Shown: positions 44,901-48,043 of the stretch, piece by piece
Numbering within the stretch: the stretch's first letter is position 1
Layout: each line of letters starts with the position of its first letter
Assembly (NCBI GenBank): GCA_016841605.1
Contig: JAENYV010000013.1
Location: forward strand, 51,372 to 110,312
DNA length: 58,941 nucleotides
Direction: 5' to 3'
Origin: Dethiobacter alkaliphilus
GTDB lineage: Bacteria > Bacillota > Dethiobacteria > DTU022 > UBA8154
Position numbers and translations under genes: made by a program
The notes under the pieces: generated by a model
Seen by the model: only the letters and a program-made list of their open reading frames with translations
Database searches by the model: none
What the model was told of the DNA's origin: nothing

Positions 44901-47550
44901 GGAGGATCTGCGCAACCTGGGCGGCGGAAGCTGGAAAGCCATCCTGCCGCATGAGTCGGAAGGAGCGGTTTATACCGTGGCTGTCAGTGTCTACGATAAC
45001 GCGGGGAACCATTCCTGCGACTCCTGGAGTTTTCAGGTGCGACCGGCCGCTTATGAGGCTTTGGACCCGGCCCGGGAAGCCCTGACCTTTGATATTATTA
45101 AGGGTGCCAACCAGGCCGAAGATGAAATTATGGCGGACCTGCAGCTGGTTGACGACGACTCCTCCTTTACAGATTTGGGTGTCAATATCAGCTGGTCAAG
45201 CAGCAAGCCTGCCTTTATCTCCGTCACAGGGGGGGTAAGCCGTCCGCCTTATGGCTTCCCCGCAGAAACGGTTCTCCTGACAGCTGCGCTGCACAAGGAT
45301 GATCTGCAAGTAATGAAGAGCTTTGTCCTGGTGGTCCAACCGGCGGAACCGGATGATGCAGCGGCTGTGGCAGCGGCCGGAGAAGCGCTTACCTTTGCCG
45401 TTATCCGGGGTGAAAACACTGCAGAAGGGCAGATAACTACTGATCTGCTTCTCCCATCGGACGATAGCAGTCTAACAGATCTTGGTGTGTCTATTAACTG
45501 GGAGAGTAGCAAATCGGCCGTCATAACCGTTACCGGCCAGGTTTACCGTCCTTCTTACGGTTCTCCGGATGAAGAGGTTTCCTTAACAGCAACAATGAGT
45601 CGCGGAGATGTCCGGGAGACTAAAATTTTTGGACTGGTCGTTAAGGCAGCCGTTCCTAATACGGAAGCAGAACAGGATGTTTCTGCAGCCTGGTTCGCCC
45701 TGACTTTTGATGTTATCAGGCAAAGTAATGCTGCCGAAGGCTGCATTACAGGGAACCTTTTCCTACCCAGAAATGACGGCAGCTTCAGCAATAAGGGCGT
45801 TTTCATCTATTGGCTTAGCAATAATCCTGCTGTGAACACCTGGAGCGGGGAGGTCACCCGACCTGCCTTTGGTCAAGACTATGCCGCTGTGATCTTGAAG
45901 GCTTATCTCTACAAGGGAGAGACGGAACTAATTAAAGAGTTTACTCTTAAGGTCAAGGCCGAAGAGCCCACCCCGTCGCAGGCGGTTGAAGCCGCCTCCG
46001 AAGCGCTTACCTTCGAAAAGATAAGCGTGGGGAACACCGCAGCAGAGGAAATAATTTCCGAACTTAAACTGCCTGTTGACGATAGCAGCTTGAGCGGCTA
46101 CGGGGTGGAGATCTCCTGGTCCAGCGATAAACCGGATGTTCTCGGCGCAAACGGCACGGTAAACAGACCTGCGGCCGGACAACCGGAGATCCCGGTAATT
46201 TTAACCGCAACCCTGAGCAAAGATGGTGCCGATGCCCAGAAGCAGTTCCTCCTGGTGGTTAAAGCCCTTCCTTGGAGCGATGCCCAGTCAGTGGAAGAAG
46301 CCCGGGCAGCCCTGACCTTTGATGCCATTAAGGCCGGAAATAACTCGCCCGCCGCAATTACCGGCGACCTGGAACTTATCACCGACGACTCGGGGCTCAG
46401 CGGAACAGGAGTATTAATTAGCTGGGTTAGCGATGAGCCGGATGTAATCGGCGATTCATCCCCGGATGAATCCGGTAAGGTTACCAGGCCGGCATTTGGA
46501 GAAGCAGACAAGGATGTTACCCTTACAGCTCACCTCAGCAAAGGTTTGAGTACCGCGACGAAAACTTTCGAACTTGTGGTCAAAGCTCAGGAACCCACGA
46601 TTGCCCAGGCAGTTTACGCCGCCAGAGAAGCCCTTTCCTTCCCAATTATTAAAGGAGCCAACACTGCCCCGGATCAGATCGAAGAAAACCTGAGCCTGAT
46701 CATTGGCGATGCTTCCCTGACCGGGTACGGCGTAACTCTGTATTGGCTCAGCGATAAGGATCAAATTATCAGCGGTTCGGCTTCCCCTACACCAGGCAAG
46801 GTTATCCGTCCCGCGTTCGGTCAAAGTGATGAAACTGTTACCCTGACAGCGCTTTTAATCAAAGAAGGCTGTGTTGAGCAGAAAACCTTTGTCCTGACTG
46901 TCAAGGCTCAGGAGCCGTCGGATCTCCAGGCAGTGGAACATGCCCGGGATAGCCTGCTTTTCAGTCATATTCAGGGCCTTAATGCCGATGAAGACAGAAT
47001 TAACGGCAACCTTCTCCTTATCACCGATGATTCCGCTTTCGGGGATTACGGGGTGCAGATCACCTGGGAGAGCAGCAAGCCGGAATATATCGCTCCGGAC
47101 GGCACAGTGACCCGCCCGGCCGCGGGAGAAGCCGATGAAGAGGTCTTGCTGACAGCTACCTTTACTAGAGGCGCTGAGAGCGCTGAAAGGGAGTTTCTCC
47201 TCACCGTCCTGGTGGAGGGGAGCCCGCTGGACGAATGCTTTATCGCTACCGCGGCCTTCGGCTCGAAGCTGGAGCCTGCTGTAGTCCTGCTGCGGGCTTT
47301 CCGGGACCGCTATCTGCTCACCAATAAAGCAGGCAGTGCTTTCGTGGAGCTTTACTACCATTTCTCCCCGCCGCTGGCACAATTTATCGCCGGCAGCGAA
47401 CCGCTTAAAGTTGTCGTGCGGGTCCTGCTCATGCCGCTCATTGGAGCAGCTTATCTGGCGTTCCATGGCGGACTACTGCTGCTCATCTGCTTACTCATCC
47501 TGGCTGCAGCTTTTCTGCAGGTTCGGCGAAGAAAGACTATTGGGAACTAA
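17911..47550 (+). CDS. 9,879-residue multidomain surface protein with CFI-box C terminus
   Basis: About 1 MDa, one frame without interruption, from ATG 17911 (GAGGTG ten bases before). A basic N terminus and hydrophobic segment (about 12-33) act as signal, followed by an acidic linker to about 185. Residues about 185-1220 alternate chitobiase-C-terminal-like units (YYT.DG..P) with PPC-like beta domains. About 1220-1640 is Ig/Fn3. About 1640-2450 holds roughly ten IPT-like units of 80-90 aa (PAGAMAG...GF.PGE...FY.D). About 2545-4090 is Fn3/Ig. About 4100-7730 is a duplicated PKD-CARDB-regulatory super-module. About 7750-8450 is a helical block. About 8450-9040 is PPC/Ig-like. About 9048-9770 has seven atrophied-Ig repeats. 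Cys9776 begins the CFI box and membrane-like tail. The architecture is that of a stalk-like adhesin or cell-cell contact protein. No catalytic domain is seen. Confidence 0.92.
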   Translation: MRVPRWRRIKWGLSWTLLIIMIFTTIGDLAALSLPEYVQKPDEAFNLSNIIAYESKGTVQAMEGDGEKEEEGTLPGEEVSETEAAGVGDHVYADVSGEEGLPLDIMPEKEPETNVVTPDSGTGPEASEVLAADFSGEEIPEMLQVMEDESFQNSDATTVPESVYGQGEAEEATTVTENVYTIAPPTASPLPGIFYEPLQVTLRSETVGAAVYYTLDGSTPCPASIAYREPIELEETRTIKAVSVKEGVSGPAAEFTYELFLFRLMDEGIETIEVNSETSGLLEEGTGEKWYSFSVTEKADYRIKWLDPGDGQKLDWFNVYIYDADDKRLADGYVEQWQEFYCELEAGAYKLKISNQWNEGNFKFALNQVPAAPVADPAPGLYGEGQSVVLTAAGADLEIYYTTDYNDPDINSSKYTGEPIVISETTTVRAVAWDGNNYSRIKVFSYRISNDVIDLPVRAGSGADGAVEAEITEQGAGNWFKFEVPANGRYGIKFFPAEMPRGNLYSLNCNLYDASLKDLTSGWADLNSEKLTSIFPDLGYNYEPGTYYLEVFSGGWNNYGNYRAKVYPLPYLPEGLPEECDINNEPIQYNEAIQVTLTSETPGAEIYYRLNWDDAPVLYEGPITLNRNGNLEAYTVSNGISSGWRYFYYYLNTPSPPGAGLEAGRYPAGTEISLIPAQPSDEIFYTTDGSDPADNGILYTAPFVLESDMTIQAVSRRNGLYSYAVEYIYQIGVPSPTAGLSPGSYEGAQTVTLASSLEDAVIYYTLDGTVPSEESTLYTGAITVDRNIQIRAIAVHEGETSLEARANYSPPGFNYHIADAVRILELGNSYEGYLPSSYNDEWFTFTVEAEGSYRLVTSPSAVGDQVSYTTLTLYDEEKNILEELIPINYTHADFSRFMEAGEYYLRVIGRDSWYRGRYQLQVGINAAPPEASLQSDTYAEVQEVSLATPVPGANIYYTIDGSEPTGESLLYTDPITVDKNMQIRAITVLNDVVSEEANAFETPRGFNYEINVPRPVELNTAYEGYFPFSYGQEWFEFKPAHAGQYEFDTLSAGTDQLWGGTDIQVFDENDNLKGSVGDYSFNYSLKVDLPAGKYKVKITPYYTGYRGRYEFIIKGNPLAPPTASPSPVTGDAPYAESVSVQLSSAEAGNIYYTVGENGNAPADPTKESALFEDSNPIVLDEGGKHIIKSFLVINEGMENEAASDVVSFEYWVDVQKPQVTNVQYLNYSWYSELYDNHIFNQTAQFRATAEDDTKVAEIVFSLSPDEGASWQEIGSYEYVDQWSGSMSWDTGGVEDGTYLLKAAAKDAAGRCGTEEDEIRLITIKIDNTPPPVPQGVILTPLEGGLKLEWESVTEGDPYNYYIYKGTDTDSLEFLTSVWHSSYDETHSYTDNLTFADDVEYFYAVTSRDYLSGGLYNESAFSAIVSGTALEDVTAPEITSLNPQEGERINSNYGIYIRASDNAGIKSLLAEIAVDGSDDYAALYENNDYSLNTTSIYPPNLYPDAATYTDGMYLLRVTVTDYSGNSTVEERFFELDNTPPPVPGGLNACSQPGRVELSWEASAADDLLRYEVFRVAAGGTFSSWSWRNIDAGTTETVDYTVNEIGTEFSYKIRALDTAENYSDFTDVVNGSKQEYEPYVTVEPAGLMPGQQLTISAVGFRPGEYIYFYLDDNTSYFSGGYADSTGFRTITYSIPANITGTHSFKAKGYTSDLFAVRYYTIGSFDPTLEVIPAGAMAGQKVDLIAAGFAPNERIYFYRDGTSVSTSWSNYADDNGSFTYSDYTIPDGLSGVVVFKAVGQSSGLEAVVSYSLAWVEPTLEIVPAGAMAGDKIDLIARGFQPGERVYFYRDGQGISTSWNNLADDNGDFTLADYAIPHTASGLLVFKAAGQSSGLQAAVSYHVPARTPTLEIAPPGAGENETVNLVAGGFSPGENVSFYRDNARLSWGIAANEDGDYVFSHNIPSGSSGLVVFRAAGNSSGLEATASYLVVPREPSLIVNAENPQQGDSVSLTAFGFRPGETVNFYGANSYFDWCQADESGSAVSSNRTLAQVPYYFYARGSGSSSYAATIVGDPLPLDLELNLPTLTVAPGSLLSGTAAGFDGNEAVHVYLGPGRIAAGSASYDSEGDNYKYEFDYTIPGNIEPGTYTLQVIGAASASRVTSTVTVTSLAPQVSINKEDGEEDPVQRAAGSSMGIKAEGFIPGESVRIHVGNKLVTAAAGETTDSEGSREFTYDIPVNSLPGTVTVTATGLSSGAVASTTFVITSLAQSVTADQETVRPGTTVELSISGFTAGETLEYFFNNKTVTPEGTADETGAATCSYTLPHTLPAGEYSFVVTGETSRRQAVVALTVIELLPSLHVFPDELSAGETVSIAVEGFAASEEIKIYLDNKEITANILGNRITDADGSINGSGSMSYTLHGNLAPGSHTFTALGSLSNRTAALGYTALEIGPTLMARGPGDTAEGTIGTEVALRGLRLPENKTVRLYFDQQEVALQPENNSTDSSGEFNCVYLIPADTSHGMHQFTITVADPSLGAQSASTGFYVDTEPPGPVILSLSAIPRRINLSWSEAIATDFDHYKVYRREGEEDFQLVAGEGGSLKTASLVQLYGEVSAGVAYTYTVTAVDRFGNESVLSNQHVVTLPPDVLPAEITSFSPSSNTWVRGERNIVVYMRDNQQVQELKLEYSADQGTTWHDVQQIQPVYLYESGNLAYWQSTYTWNTLATDGAGELLFPDGAYRFRATAFDGAGNAGTSQLRDYRVKNIPPSAPPNVTVASSPFSLELSWQAPEEELSYYRVFAGSSPDDLAFWRYEYSSASVVSTVYDGVALGETIYFALRAVDRAGNEGPLSETVSGTGMEDTEAPVITLLTPAQGTRTGGNVGIQARGTDDTAITKYHFFYAPAESGAWEEIGETAPSYWSSDKSYRGGFTWDTSAAALNGSYRLRAVAEDRGGNTGEQVNIITLDNLPPPVPVNLQAAADSGRVNLSWEPVSDPFLLHYLLYRSADGGENYTLINTCAANQTAYTDFNVEYGTAYTYAVSSRDDLNNASAKSDPVLISTFGYTPAVTLQPETAVPGTTFTFSVQGFRPNEWIYLYIDGDTYCTSAWMNESGAAVFTWHYARHVSPGSHTFKLQGQTSGAAAEAVFTADVPLPGVPLHLTAAAGAKEINLSWDAPATGPSVHHYRIYRQAPEETEPALVAADIRSRSWKDTDVAPGVEYTYHLSAVDSYGNEGPLSNTGDDELIKAAALADTEKPQLSNFQALRSGDNLRLSVMVRDNVSVAGVNFSYRLAGEEEWNEITILPVNSGRDVNAYPYYDWDTSGLENGQYALQAVAADTAGNTSDPAALQAEIRAFNPNAPVSINAVAGQLRVDVTWAAVDDSEFDMYRLYRSVGDRAYELIRATNLRSFADMNVEMEKSYTYKVTAVDKFSHESEGAVSQKVQALADSTPPVIDRLIPADGSRFRGSVNISVIATDNVAVNNIEVLYGLESTNNDTGWITLGSGTSGTVVWDTAATVPDGSYRLKAVAADSSGNEAQKIVTYTVDNTPPSAPLLSGSAGELLVSLSWVPQTVAEDFDHYRVYRKISGADDFALLCETENTNYNDRNAPAETDSSYALTAVDKLGNESAYSNTIAARPGADITPPQIRLFTPQENTALRGEATLTAGAIDNVGVVSYRFEYRPLEEDEMLPGEGNAWIPIAEVSGSGSAQTEVSMDWNTLEIGAGGIVLYPDGQYQVRTVALDAAGNTAQQVQSYLIANDPPSAPGDLRVDAGEWQLIVSWAPVVRSDFSHYAVYRKEVSEDTAGPYEKVVDYTTSNLFIDRMRDPQLKYYYQVTVVNDLGRESRRSTDYSQCDPSELPENINTNSLPQTSNPIVLDVDPAEFARFNSTLDLKAYISDLVGIEEVIYAYAFLGSSAFAEPTGEEIYHEIGRDEDPQLPSGSAVDRWIDDWLDQIEGISSGYVLSRADYISAMTWDASALSPGTYAVKVAAVNKGNRESALIKRFVIDRTAPPAPADLTVSDPKSGGELSISWQQSSAQDVDHYGVYRSETNGGPYNLIDTTKAQVFRDLGPVDETTYYYVVNAVDEAGNSSPYSDQAAGIPTAQSDLAVTGISSEPAAPVYGQQSKIIAQLTNSGYARAQGIVEFFAREADAVVDWQSIGSSNPLALNSFASGTAQITWTPPLEMSSPIQIRAVVSTSAGTTDLDDGNNAYTQQFRLNRPPAADMDFSTTVFSGDTVTFNGASTPQKMLSTDIDGYIAAFKWDMGDGTQRDGSQVNYQYQLPGTYTVTLTVTDNDGASHLVSREIEVSDNRSDLTVSEIKWSPQDPAENDVVQITANIANTGKGPTTMGFLTGFYIDNQYMGYTRVDDLIGAGESINVSFNWVAAPGIHVVRVVANDILDNLKEISRDNNSATAAMTTQQVNFPDLQVDSVTWSPDSLDLESQSPFVYRASVSNQGTARAERFNVSLYMDGTYTARQHVNLLEAGEEITLTFASAPQAGSRTITVRADDPDPALVELNLDNNHKTVVTPDFRVAYPSLSLAPITWRPVETSLTEGTSLTFESKITNTGLVNITQRFSVQLIVDGNVFKTINIDKLSAGEEREIWERWPVLPGSHTAAFLADPEGTVTGQVYGARVEAQVPTLRVIYPDLHISDLTWSPQPLEYKKTVTFIAHVSNQSVTSIFQRFHVGLNVNGERVANTRVDGMRGHSTAVVPLTWTPDIVGQVEVEIVVDSFNELRLEPLRDGVERVRKETLQIYDSMIMETKPNKDDEDSEMLAALYASTDMFIPLEARVYMGSNPAQLLGPESNVSVCYLLQKGASVAAQGEIGFNPATRKFTGQIPIASLESGGYILTISEGGGSLLQETVNLLIIQDTIATISTAKQSYQYREMVRISGKFTFLDGTPMADERVALDIHLAPRKEPPYAVAKNEYGEDYFIEWEAQSFRFVTTDAQGRFAYNFMPPVGAAGEWSVSAYAFQRLLGNAATTKFTVWGMTADPSALNLTATKNSQFSRVITIRNAASSGGTLTGLNAVLINKTPDSKVRGTLDTSTLPQSLGYKQSAGVVLNINAPLDVADTAEYEIRFSSAQGASTVSAVKLFLRPATPIPVTDPQGLKVGLNPGESAVRTVTLTNKGLGKMENIRLTAPAGLPWVRPQFLGQTSLAPGQSTTFQVVFEPPAGIPLGQYQDRIEVTDGKFTALLTVGAEISSANTGSISFLVMDDSGSRVADAEVNLLGKDPYIQVKGGQEVTYYQHFYGRTDNNGMVEFPEKPLGEYEFSVQARGRRNEYGTAHIMPTTAPTLVEVEMETLPVQIEWTVTPTTIEDKYDITLELTFGAQIPTPKFGLVPPWVLVPKEVSEPMVVEATVVNTGLVAITDVTAAVRRKNLSDTGISIIGGGYLGEIPAHGSARLQLQVQPGYYNLPYQARRTANDEDFAYIEFTGTYVSFDPDTGLPVDPPAVVAEELPIFNPGEMKTVIKYTPPGETTPREEVLELPAGQEVEFDYWKPTGPDELPQDQAGGAGTYEIIQLQLDQTATLERQAFNATLKITNGYPDHSLQNLSVRVLLSDTEGTDVTNNMFIIPTGLQGISSLDGAGSLTAGKNMTGTWQLIPGDGLGGDDPAGKTYLAKAIVSYYVNDRFVETQTQPEEITILPQPRIKLHYYVPHKVYPNQPFKLGVIAENTGAGPAGNLVIDSGQLNITTNQAGLLTDFSILGTSFGSSEGGGFRLVLGDIEPGGKVSGYWLVRWNVYLDGVDYKEEDYEGEFRDFKATLSHRDYMGVQLNPLIVGVSTEIIGRDNLFADAVDQDMALTLINVGDTGFPNYLLNLQTGLKLPIYVPQGLEVTRQPDEQESTLQFKVPSPQGDPDAPEAPRYQVLMLKDPLSHTSITSVVREVYAEGGSPATLSHNNTWKDYDNIYIVDEIPVITSDDPETVAGSVYGRKYMGATYTIDFRAGARLNTVESAQWAYVEGDAGLEPYPVYYDMGHYVNEGELTTVRAQLENVGRSPESGVVEFFATRKGSGDDPAKIGETSFSNLRPLTTEYAYHTWEPQEGGLYRLEARILRSLAPSAYAETEVRINCLPLADAGADFSVDVLKPARFDGSRSYDKDGYMQSFVWDFGDGHSGSGMNPVHTYQHSGTYRVNLYVTDNNSAERTARMQITVNETRPDLRVTSIALDPEDPAEGETVTVSAAVYNGGYSATGASFLVGFYENYEYRDYVEVTENIAAGDTVYVSFDWANKAGNHMLTIIANDMGRPVDEADFDNNQRSRPVDTGQAFFPNLKITDFYWDGPSDGKVGWKEKITLRAVVENDGSAAAGPFQVAFYAGDELIGVDNVSGLPATSESNTKYLSMNWAAGAAGEQCFRAVADGPIPRIAEASKEDNSREIISPALTINYPDLQAESVQLTPSGGAVLPGQPLLISATVRDNSPAGVDLPFSVNFYADGSFVGTREISSLAAGESTGVSFSWNRPVPGTQKIEVRVDERNKIRETSLENNNFIHQLPGTLTIQTPDLRVVSIDNSPLSGSASFGEQITTTVRLCNEGLAATSRSFTTGLYVNDALAGTFEIQGSVAPGALVTGTITWDADYLPTSPDYRLTVYADMYGELHLADRRNSVKSQDYRVKGRLTAEADELFTAYTTEDNVALGVKVSSSDEPWKPLGSGESVTAAVSLFAGLYAEQFPSPGEALYTTEMEYDSVAGKFKAELQPGSGTVPDLESGDYTVAYRVYRGETGISLDQSFMIVDDYQVAVIVAGQTFTVGQAVEFSGSVRSTGGEEPLAGAGVEVIIIGEEEWRLETATAADGTFTCSFTLPGGYGGSYSYRAEGRVNGAKKSSDSALFYVEGPYLAVPARLQIIEGYEETVPVLLSNVGTLPVTGLSMEIDTCGAAGLDLSFAGDIPQSIAAGDDIRLELLAGAASGLETGLLPLNFIISYNEGTPLTVQSSVYVVTAYPEYRITILDSAGGYTDDYLEGYREALRPGEIASRLIQIMNTGTGPIKDLAVTGPSTLPWVSLTMTAPEQVDPIRKGLTVRDEGGRATIAVHMAPSEHVQPGLYRDIVTISSNAGEAKVPLSISVGAEKVATAVLQVVDQRHVNLEGAVVTLFGPANIPGEQPVEAELYSFRTGADGTIMLENIMAGTYTIRIQADYHKNYEGSLQILPLVDLVPQKLVLEKVPFELSWDYQTIAQEGRTELTGGAYEKAVLQARMDAVAREPQLTPNLPADELELFYNLGRLSGWFAVTNPAVAEQVYNARVELVDLDAALPAGAVALRMPGDAGMPYRELGDFAPGEKMDIIYDINVGVFYATAQVEETEVPGQFRVIFPAGTTEGQLQSWLAAHNLNREGFLTKVSGSLEDGIFVFQVQADSEGEYTAPYKEVPLYYGERHKFDFAVELTCERQNSAGELEEITNRVPVRLHFVPAETIINDTAPDDTLSITMEASFTAGTELRKKRSYSPDFLRQVGVSVPSKPEGLGPAVGDFGFSQEVSMEEETFTASFNLYNPSGYSKIRDIYLQVHISDQPPDEEGRLVPGAQYLNDRFNIRPVVLDGGNYSAESGGHIYSPELSPQSRLEVCWQMRPDEGLADLLSSLENFGDGEFQEFLGESLDQPQRYYAWVSYEFEMEGSGDSTDDSHYRGSTAVREKEISPAPKLYVSYSLTPYTPGGSSYELKVTVTNVGKGPARDVVVDMPYIPTSSYQHVEVVSAWSRARGVHKNFDRLELGDIASGETTCGYFDIFADGLEDWSNLPGVAVRTSQGRQGNIVVTPLAVQRQNPVEFNKTLEEIKAELDLLEENLQRTMEKTSYDISRAVVDSYNYTAQALSAQMQTRIMEMAGNYIALVGVISHWAKSATSLFVSGWDGAAQLGTGAITGQMAEKLKLLDEKSAGQMLGLYTGMLQEMKEAQQLAAKLDELHRLQESREHQLVFLEESFREHEVNLTSGLRESGVLTAPGSRWEEQSQVFAEASAKLAAGFQLLEQAPLQANPESGQADLKAAELHAKAALQALQQAEGLRMQVAEELQNREPGLEQLYNNYYRSLLELQRENLRLLILGLEALGQHLQGRKRLQTLEKNLEKAKNSNVDIYDLLKHLISLEKPENSDPLTLIKGLGEASWTEFSSAVDNNILKTGDFLKHWQALTDFYQQRELVETLPQWIREIGSLQVKAREDNNFADPQKMGDLILEYLGKRPLLGDRDHQVYKADFVQRLQTAVPDNNDADGRIRYLLAEAVQLINYPLVERNESLLEELGESGRAAVVKTNVLGMKEMASAMLDDVKAMLDRYVADNTDSVSYYPTEPLLAYLQSLNRQLQFTWANSAADGTPLPLPGTRLGRYRNIWVYDGDGPDLVPLELEMSDLYQALVSVDTTISNGYLNIADRYSMLAFQSLATANSMVGGIWGAGSPAVSSITSFLGGIMDGPLNAWQTTLDSADRSIQQELAMAMGNAYQATGSMLSKQLAVARSVDGVFTAVDKWRKIDPPLPITVLSHSVSDVEIPAGAEVGEGSAVLRLRNDHDGAVQVAPYLEIYARGGLVNTARGAAVNMEAGQEATIIIPFQVPRSTLTDAGGYDALLAFDLSEGNTMTIAGTDGPYMAHFYAGTEQQLEAYRASYRTAQPLGRHLGGSGQDEEDITVITPAENTEELRLFLGALPGSGLELHLYDAAGQHTGCSSGTGTVTGEVYGAELSGQLNEGDYIVVTNPQEGPYTVRVLLPAGEPENYYTLQVVELPCLGAVADVTVAAHVYSPTREADFSLSVFESGLQEGITAVNLEAGDLMDAERNTIPAEAVSFLGTGGAALPTSLPPGGGLTAAGIVQVPENLPDGIYRGTVSIYVYGENLQVEMCRLTGIEPTVTESVYGEAECWEKVDGGYRYRAPLTIVLETALPPAPLLYPVTLTGDDPTTIRVEGSAEPGLSVTLWINGNARRLIAVDEDGSFSAIQQLGIGSYEIYATAVTRSGLHSPASAVYEVFVDGGDDEGPVITPLSPQDGDVLYILPSELLFTITDNLSGVNGESLEVSLDGQIFPAEDLRNLGGGSWKAILPHESEGAVYTVAVSVYDNAGNHSCDSWSFQVRPAAYEALDPAREALTFDIIKGANQAEDEIMADLQLVDDDSSFTDLGVNISWSSSKPAFISVTGGVSRPPYGFPAETVLLTAALHKDDLQVMKSFVLVVQPAEPDDAAAVAAAGEALTFAVIRGENTAEGQITTDLLLPSDDSSLTDLGVSINWESSKSAVITVTGQVYRPSYGSPDEEVSLTATMSRGDVRETKIFGLVVKAAVPNTEAEQDVSAAWFALTFDVIRQSNAAEGCITGNLFLPRNDGSFSNKGVFIYWLSNNPAVNTWSGEVTRPAFGQDYAAVILKAYLYKGETELIKEFTLKVKAEEPTPSQAVEAASEALTFEKISVGNTAAEEIISELKLPVDDSSLSGYGVEISWSSDKPDVLGANGTVNRPAAGQPEIPVILTATLSKDGADAQKQFLLVVKALPWSDAQSVEEARAALTFDAIKAGNNSPAAITGDLELITDDSGLSGTGVLISWVSDEPDVIGDSSPDESGKVTRPAFGEADKDVTLTAHLSKGLSTATKTFELVVKAQEPTIAQAVYAAREALSFPIIKGANTAPDQIEENLSLIIGDASLTGYGVTLYWLSDKDQIISGSASPTPGKVIRPAFGQSDETVTLTALLIKEGCVEQKTFVLTVKAQEPSDLQAVEHARDSLLFSHIQGLNADEDRINGNLLLITDDSAFGDYGVQITWESSKPEYIAPDGTVTRPAAGEADEEVLLTATFTRGAESAEREFLLTVLVEGSPLDECFIATAAFGSKLEPAVVLLRAFRDRYLLTNKAGSAFVELYYHFSPPLAQFIAGSEPLKVVVRVLLMPLIGAAYLAFHGGLLLLICLLILAAAFLQVRRRKTIGN
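30541..41100 (+). repeat. Two diverged copies of a PKD-CARDB-regulatory super-module
   Basis: Copy 1 runs from about 30541 to 35200 and copy 2 from about 36100 to 41100. In each, a PKD domain (WD(M/F)GDG) is followed by four CARDB-like units, an MG2-like region, a BACON-like region (TLPWVS / GLPWVR), a carboxypeptidase-regulatory-like domain, and two further beta domains with an IKLHYYV / LYVSYSL segment. Order and spacing agree at an offset of about 5.57 kb, with residue-level but not DNA-level similarity. Confidence 0.75.
41160..43260 (+). other. Helical module of about 700 aa inside the giant protein
   Basis: Residues about 7750-8450 lack the beta-domain signature of the rest. They start with LEEIKAELDLLEENLQRTM, continue through long Glu/Leu/Gln/Ala heptad-like helices, and include a Gly/Ala/Ser-rich hydrophobic stretch (SLATANSMVGGIWGAG) near 8380. 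The module is bounded by CARDB-like and PPC-like domains. I do not recognise a family. Confidence 0.65.
45052..47220 (+). repeat. Seven tandem atrophied-Ig repeats of about 100 aa
   Basis: Each unit starts with an Ala-rich helix and (A/S)L(T/S/L)F..I..(G/S)N, then a two-Asp turn (DDSS), a W.S..P core and a (T/S)RP.(F/A/Y)G loop, ending in a F.L.V.A strand. This fits the atrophied bacterial Ig family. The repeats lie directly before the CFI-box tail, as a spacer between passenger and membrane. Confidence 0.8.
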
Positions 47551-47590
47551 CGCTACAGTGAAAGATTGTTTGTTTTTGCTCTACCGCAAG

Positions 47591-47826
47591 CGCTCGGGCA
47601 AATCGCCGGACCTGTGCTCCGGTTTCCTGCCTGCAAGTCCTGCGGCTCTTTTTAGACCTTCACCTTACCTACCCGGCAAGCTGCCCTCCATGGCAGCGAG
47701 CCGGCTGCAGACGTCCTGTCTGCAGGGTAAACTTTCGGTCTGCGCTTCGCCGGGACTTTGCACGGCCGGGAAAAGTTGCACCTTGCCCGGCGTTTTACCC
47801 GAGCGTCTGGCGTATACGAAAGTTTA
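47591..47826. other. Palindrome-rich noncoding element, possible structured RNA or mobile repeat
   Basis: The gap 47551-48043 holds no supported gene but dense dyad symmetry. CGCTCGGGCAAATCGCCGG (47591-47609) pairs with 47787-47805 at 17 of 19 positions. CCGGA/TCCGG forms 47606-47622. A two-part hairpin, CCGGC/GCCGG plus GCTGCC/GGCAGC, spans 47673-47704. CTGCAGAC/GTCTGCAG spans 47705-47725. TAAACTTTCG (47728-47737) pairs with CGAAAGTTTA (47817-47826). The stretch is GC-richer than its flanks and matches no RNA family I know. Confidence 0.5.
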
Positions 47827-47879
47827 AAGGAAAGAAATTTTTTGCTATAGTGCTAATATATCCCGGCAGTTTTAAAGAG

Positions 47880-47909
47880 AGGGGCGAAGCTTTTTAATGC
47901 TTCGCCCCT
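47880..47909. terminator. Bidirectional hairpin between convergent operons
   Basis: AGGGGCGAAGC (47880-47890) and GCTTCGCCCCT (47899-47909) form a perfect 11-bp stem with an 8-base loop. It lies 330 bases after the giant gene and 134 bases beyond the propeller gene's 3' end. The minus-strand 3' side has a T-rich tail (TCTCTTT); the plus-strand side has none. Confidence 0.6.
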
Positions 47910-48043
47910 AGCATACATACTGGCTGCCCAACTGGAGGAATGTCTTATTGTCACGGCTGATAAAAATTGTTTAACGCTGTAACACCATTATTAGCTTTTA
48001 TGTGTTATCAGGACAGTTTTATGCTTATATATACATTTCAATT

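Noticed and set aside
17911-47550. CRISPR array or satellite DNA suggested by periodic repeats
   Set aside because: The periodicity is at residue level in coding domains of 80-100 aa; there are no short identical repeats with unique spacers.
47236-47550. Sortase (LPXTG) signal or lipoprotein box at the CFI-box Cys
   Set aside because: No LPXTG-like motif precedes the hydrophobic tail, and a lipobox acts only at the N terminus. The LPGTG seen near 58425 is inside the transporter, between membrane helices.
47591-47660. Second c-di-GMP riboswitch, suggested by GGGCAAAT
   Set aside because: The GGACGCAAAGCC core and the two-hairpin arrangement are missing on both strands.
47336-47827. Plus-strand open frame running out of the giant gene into the gap
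   Set aside because: It begins inside the CFI-box coding region in another frame, and its tail simply reads through the palindromes; Ser/Pro/Leu-rich and without motif.
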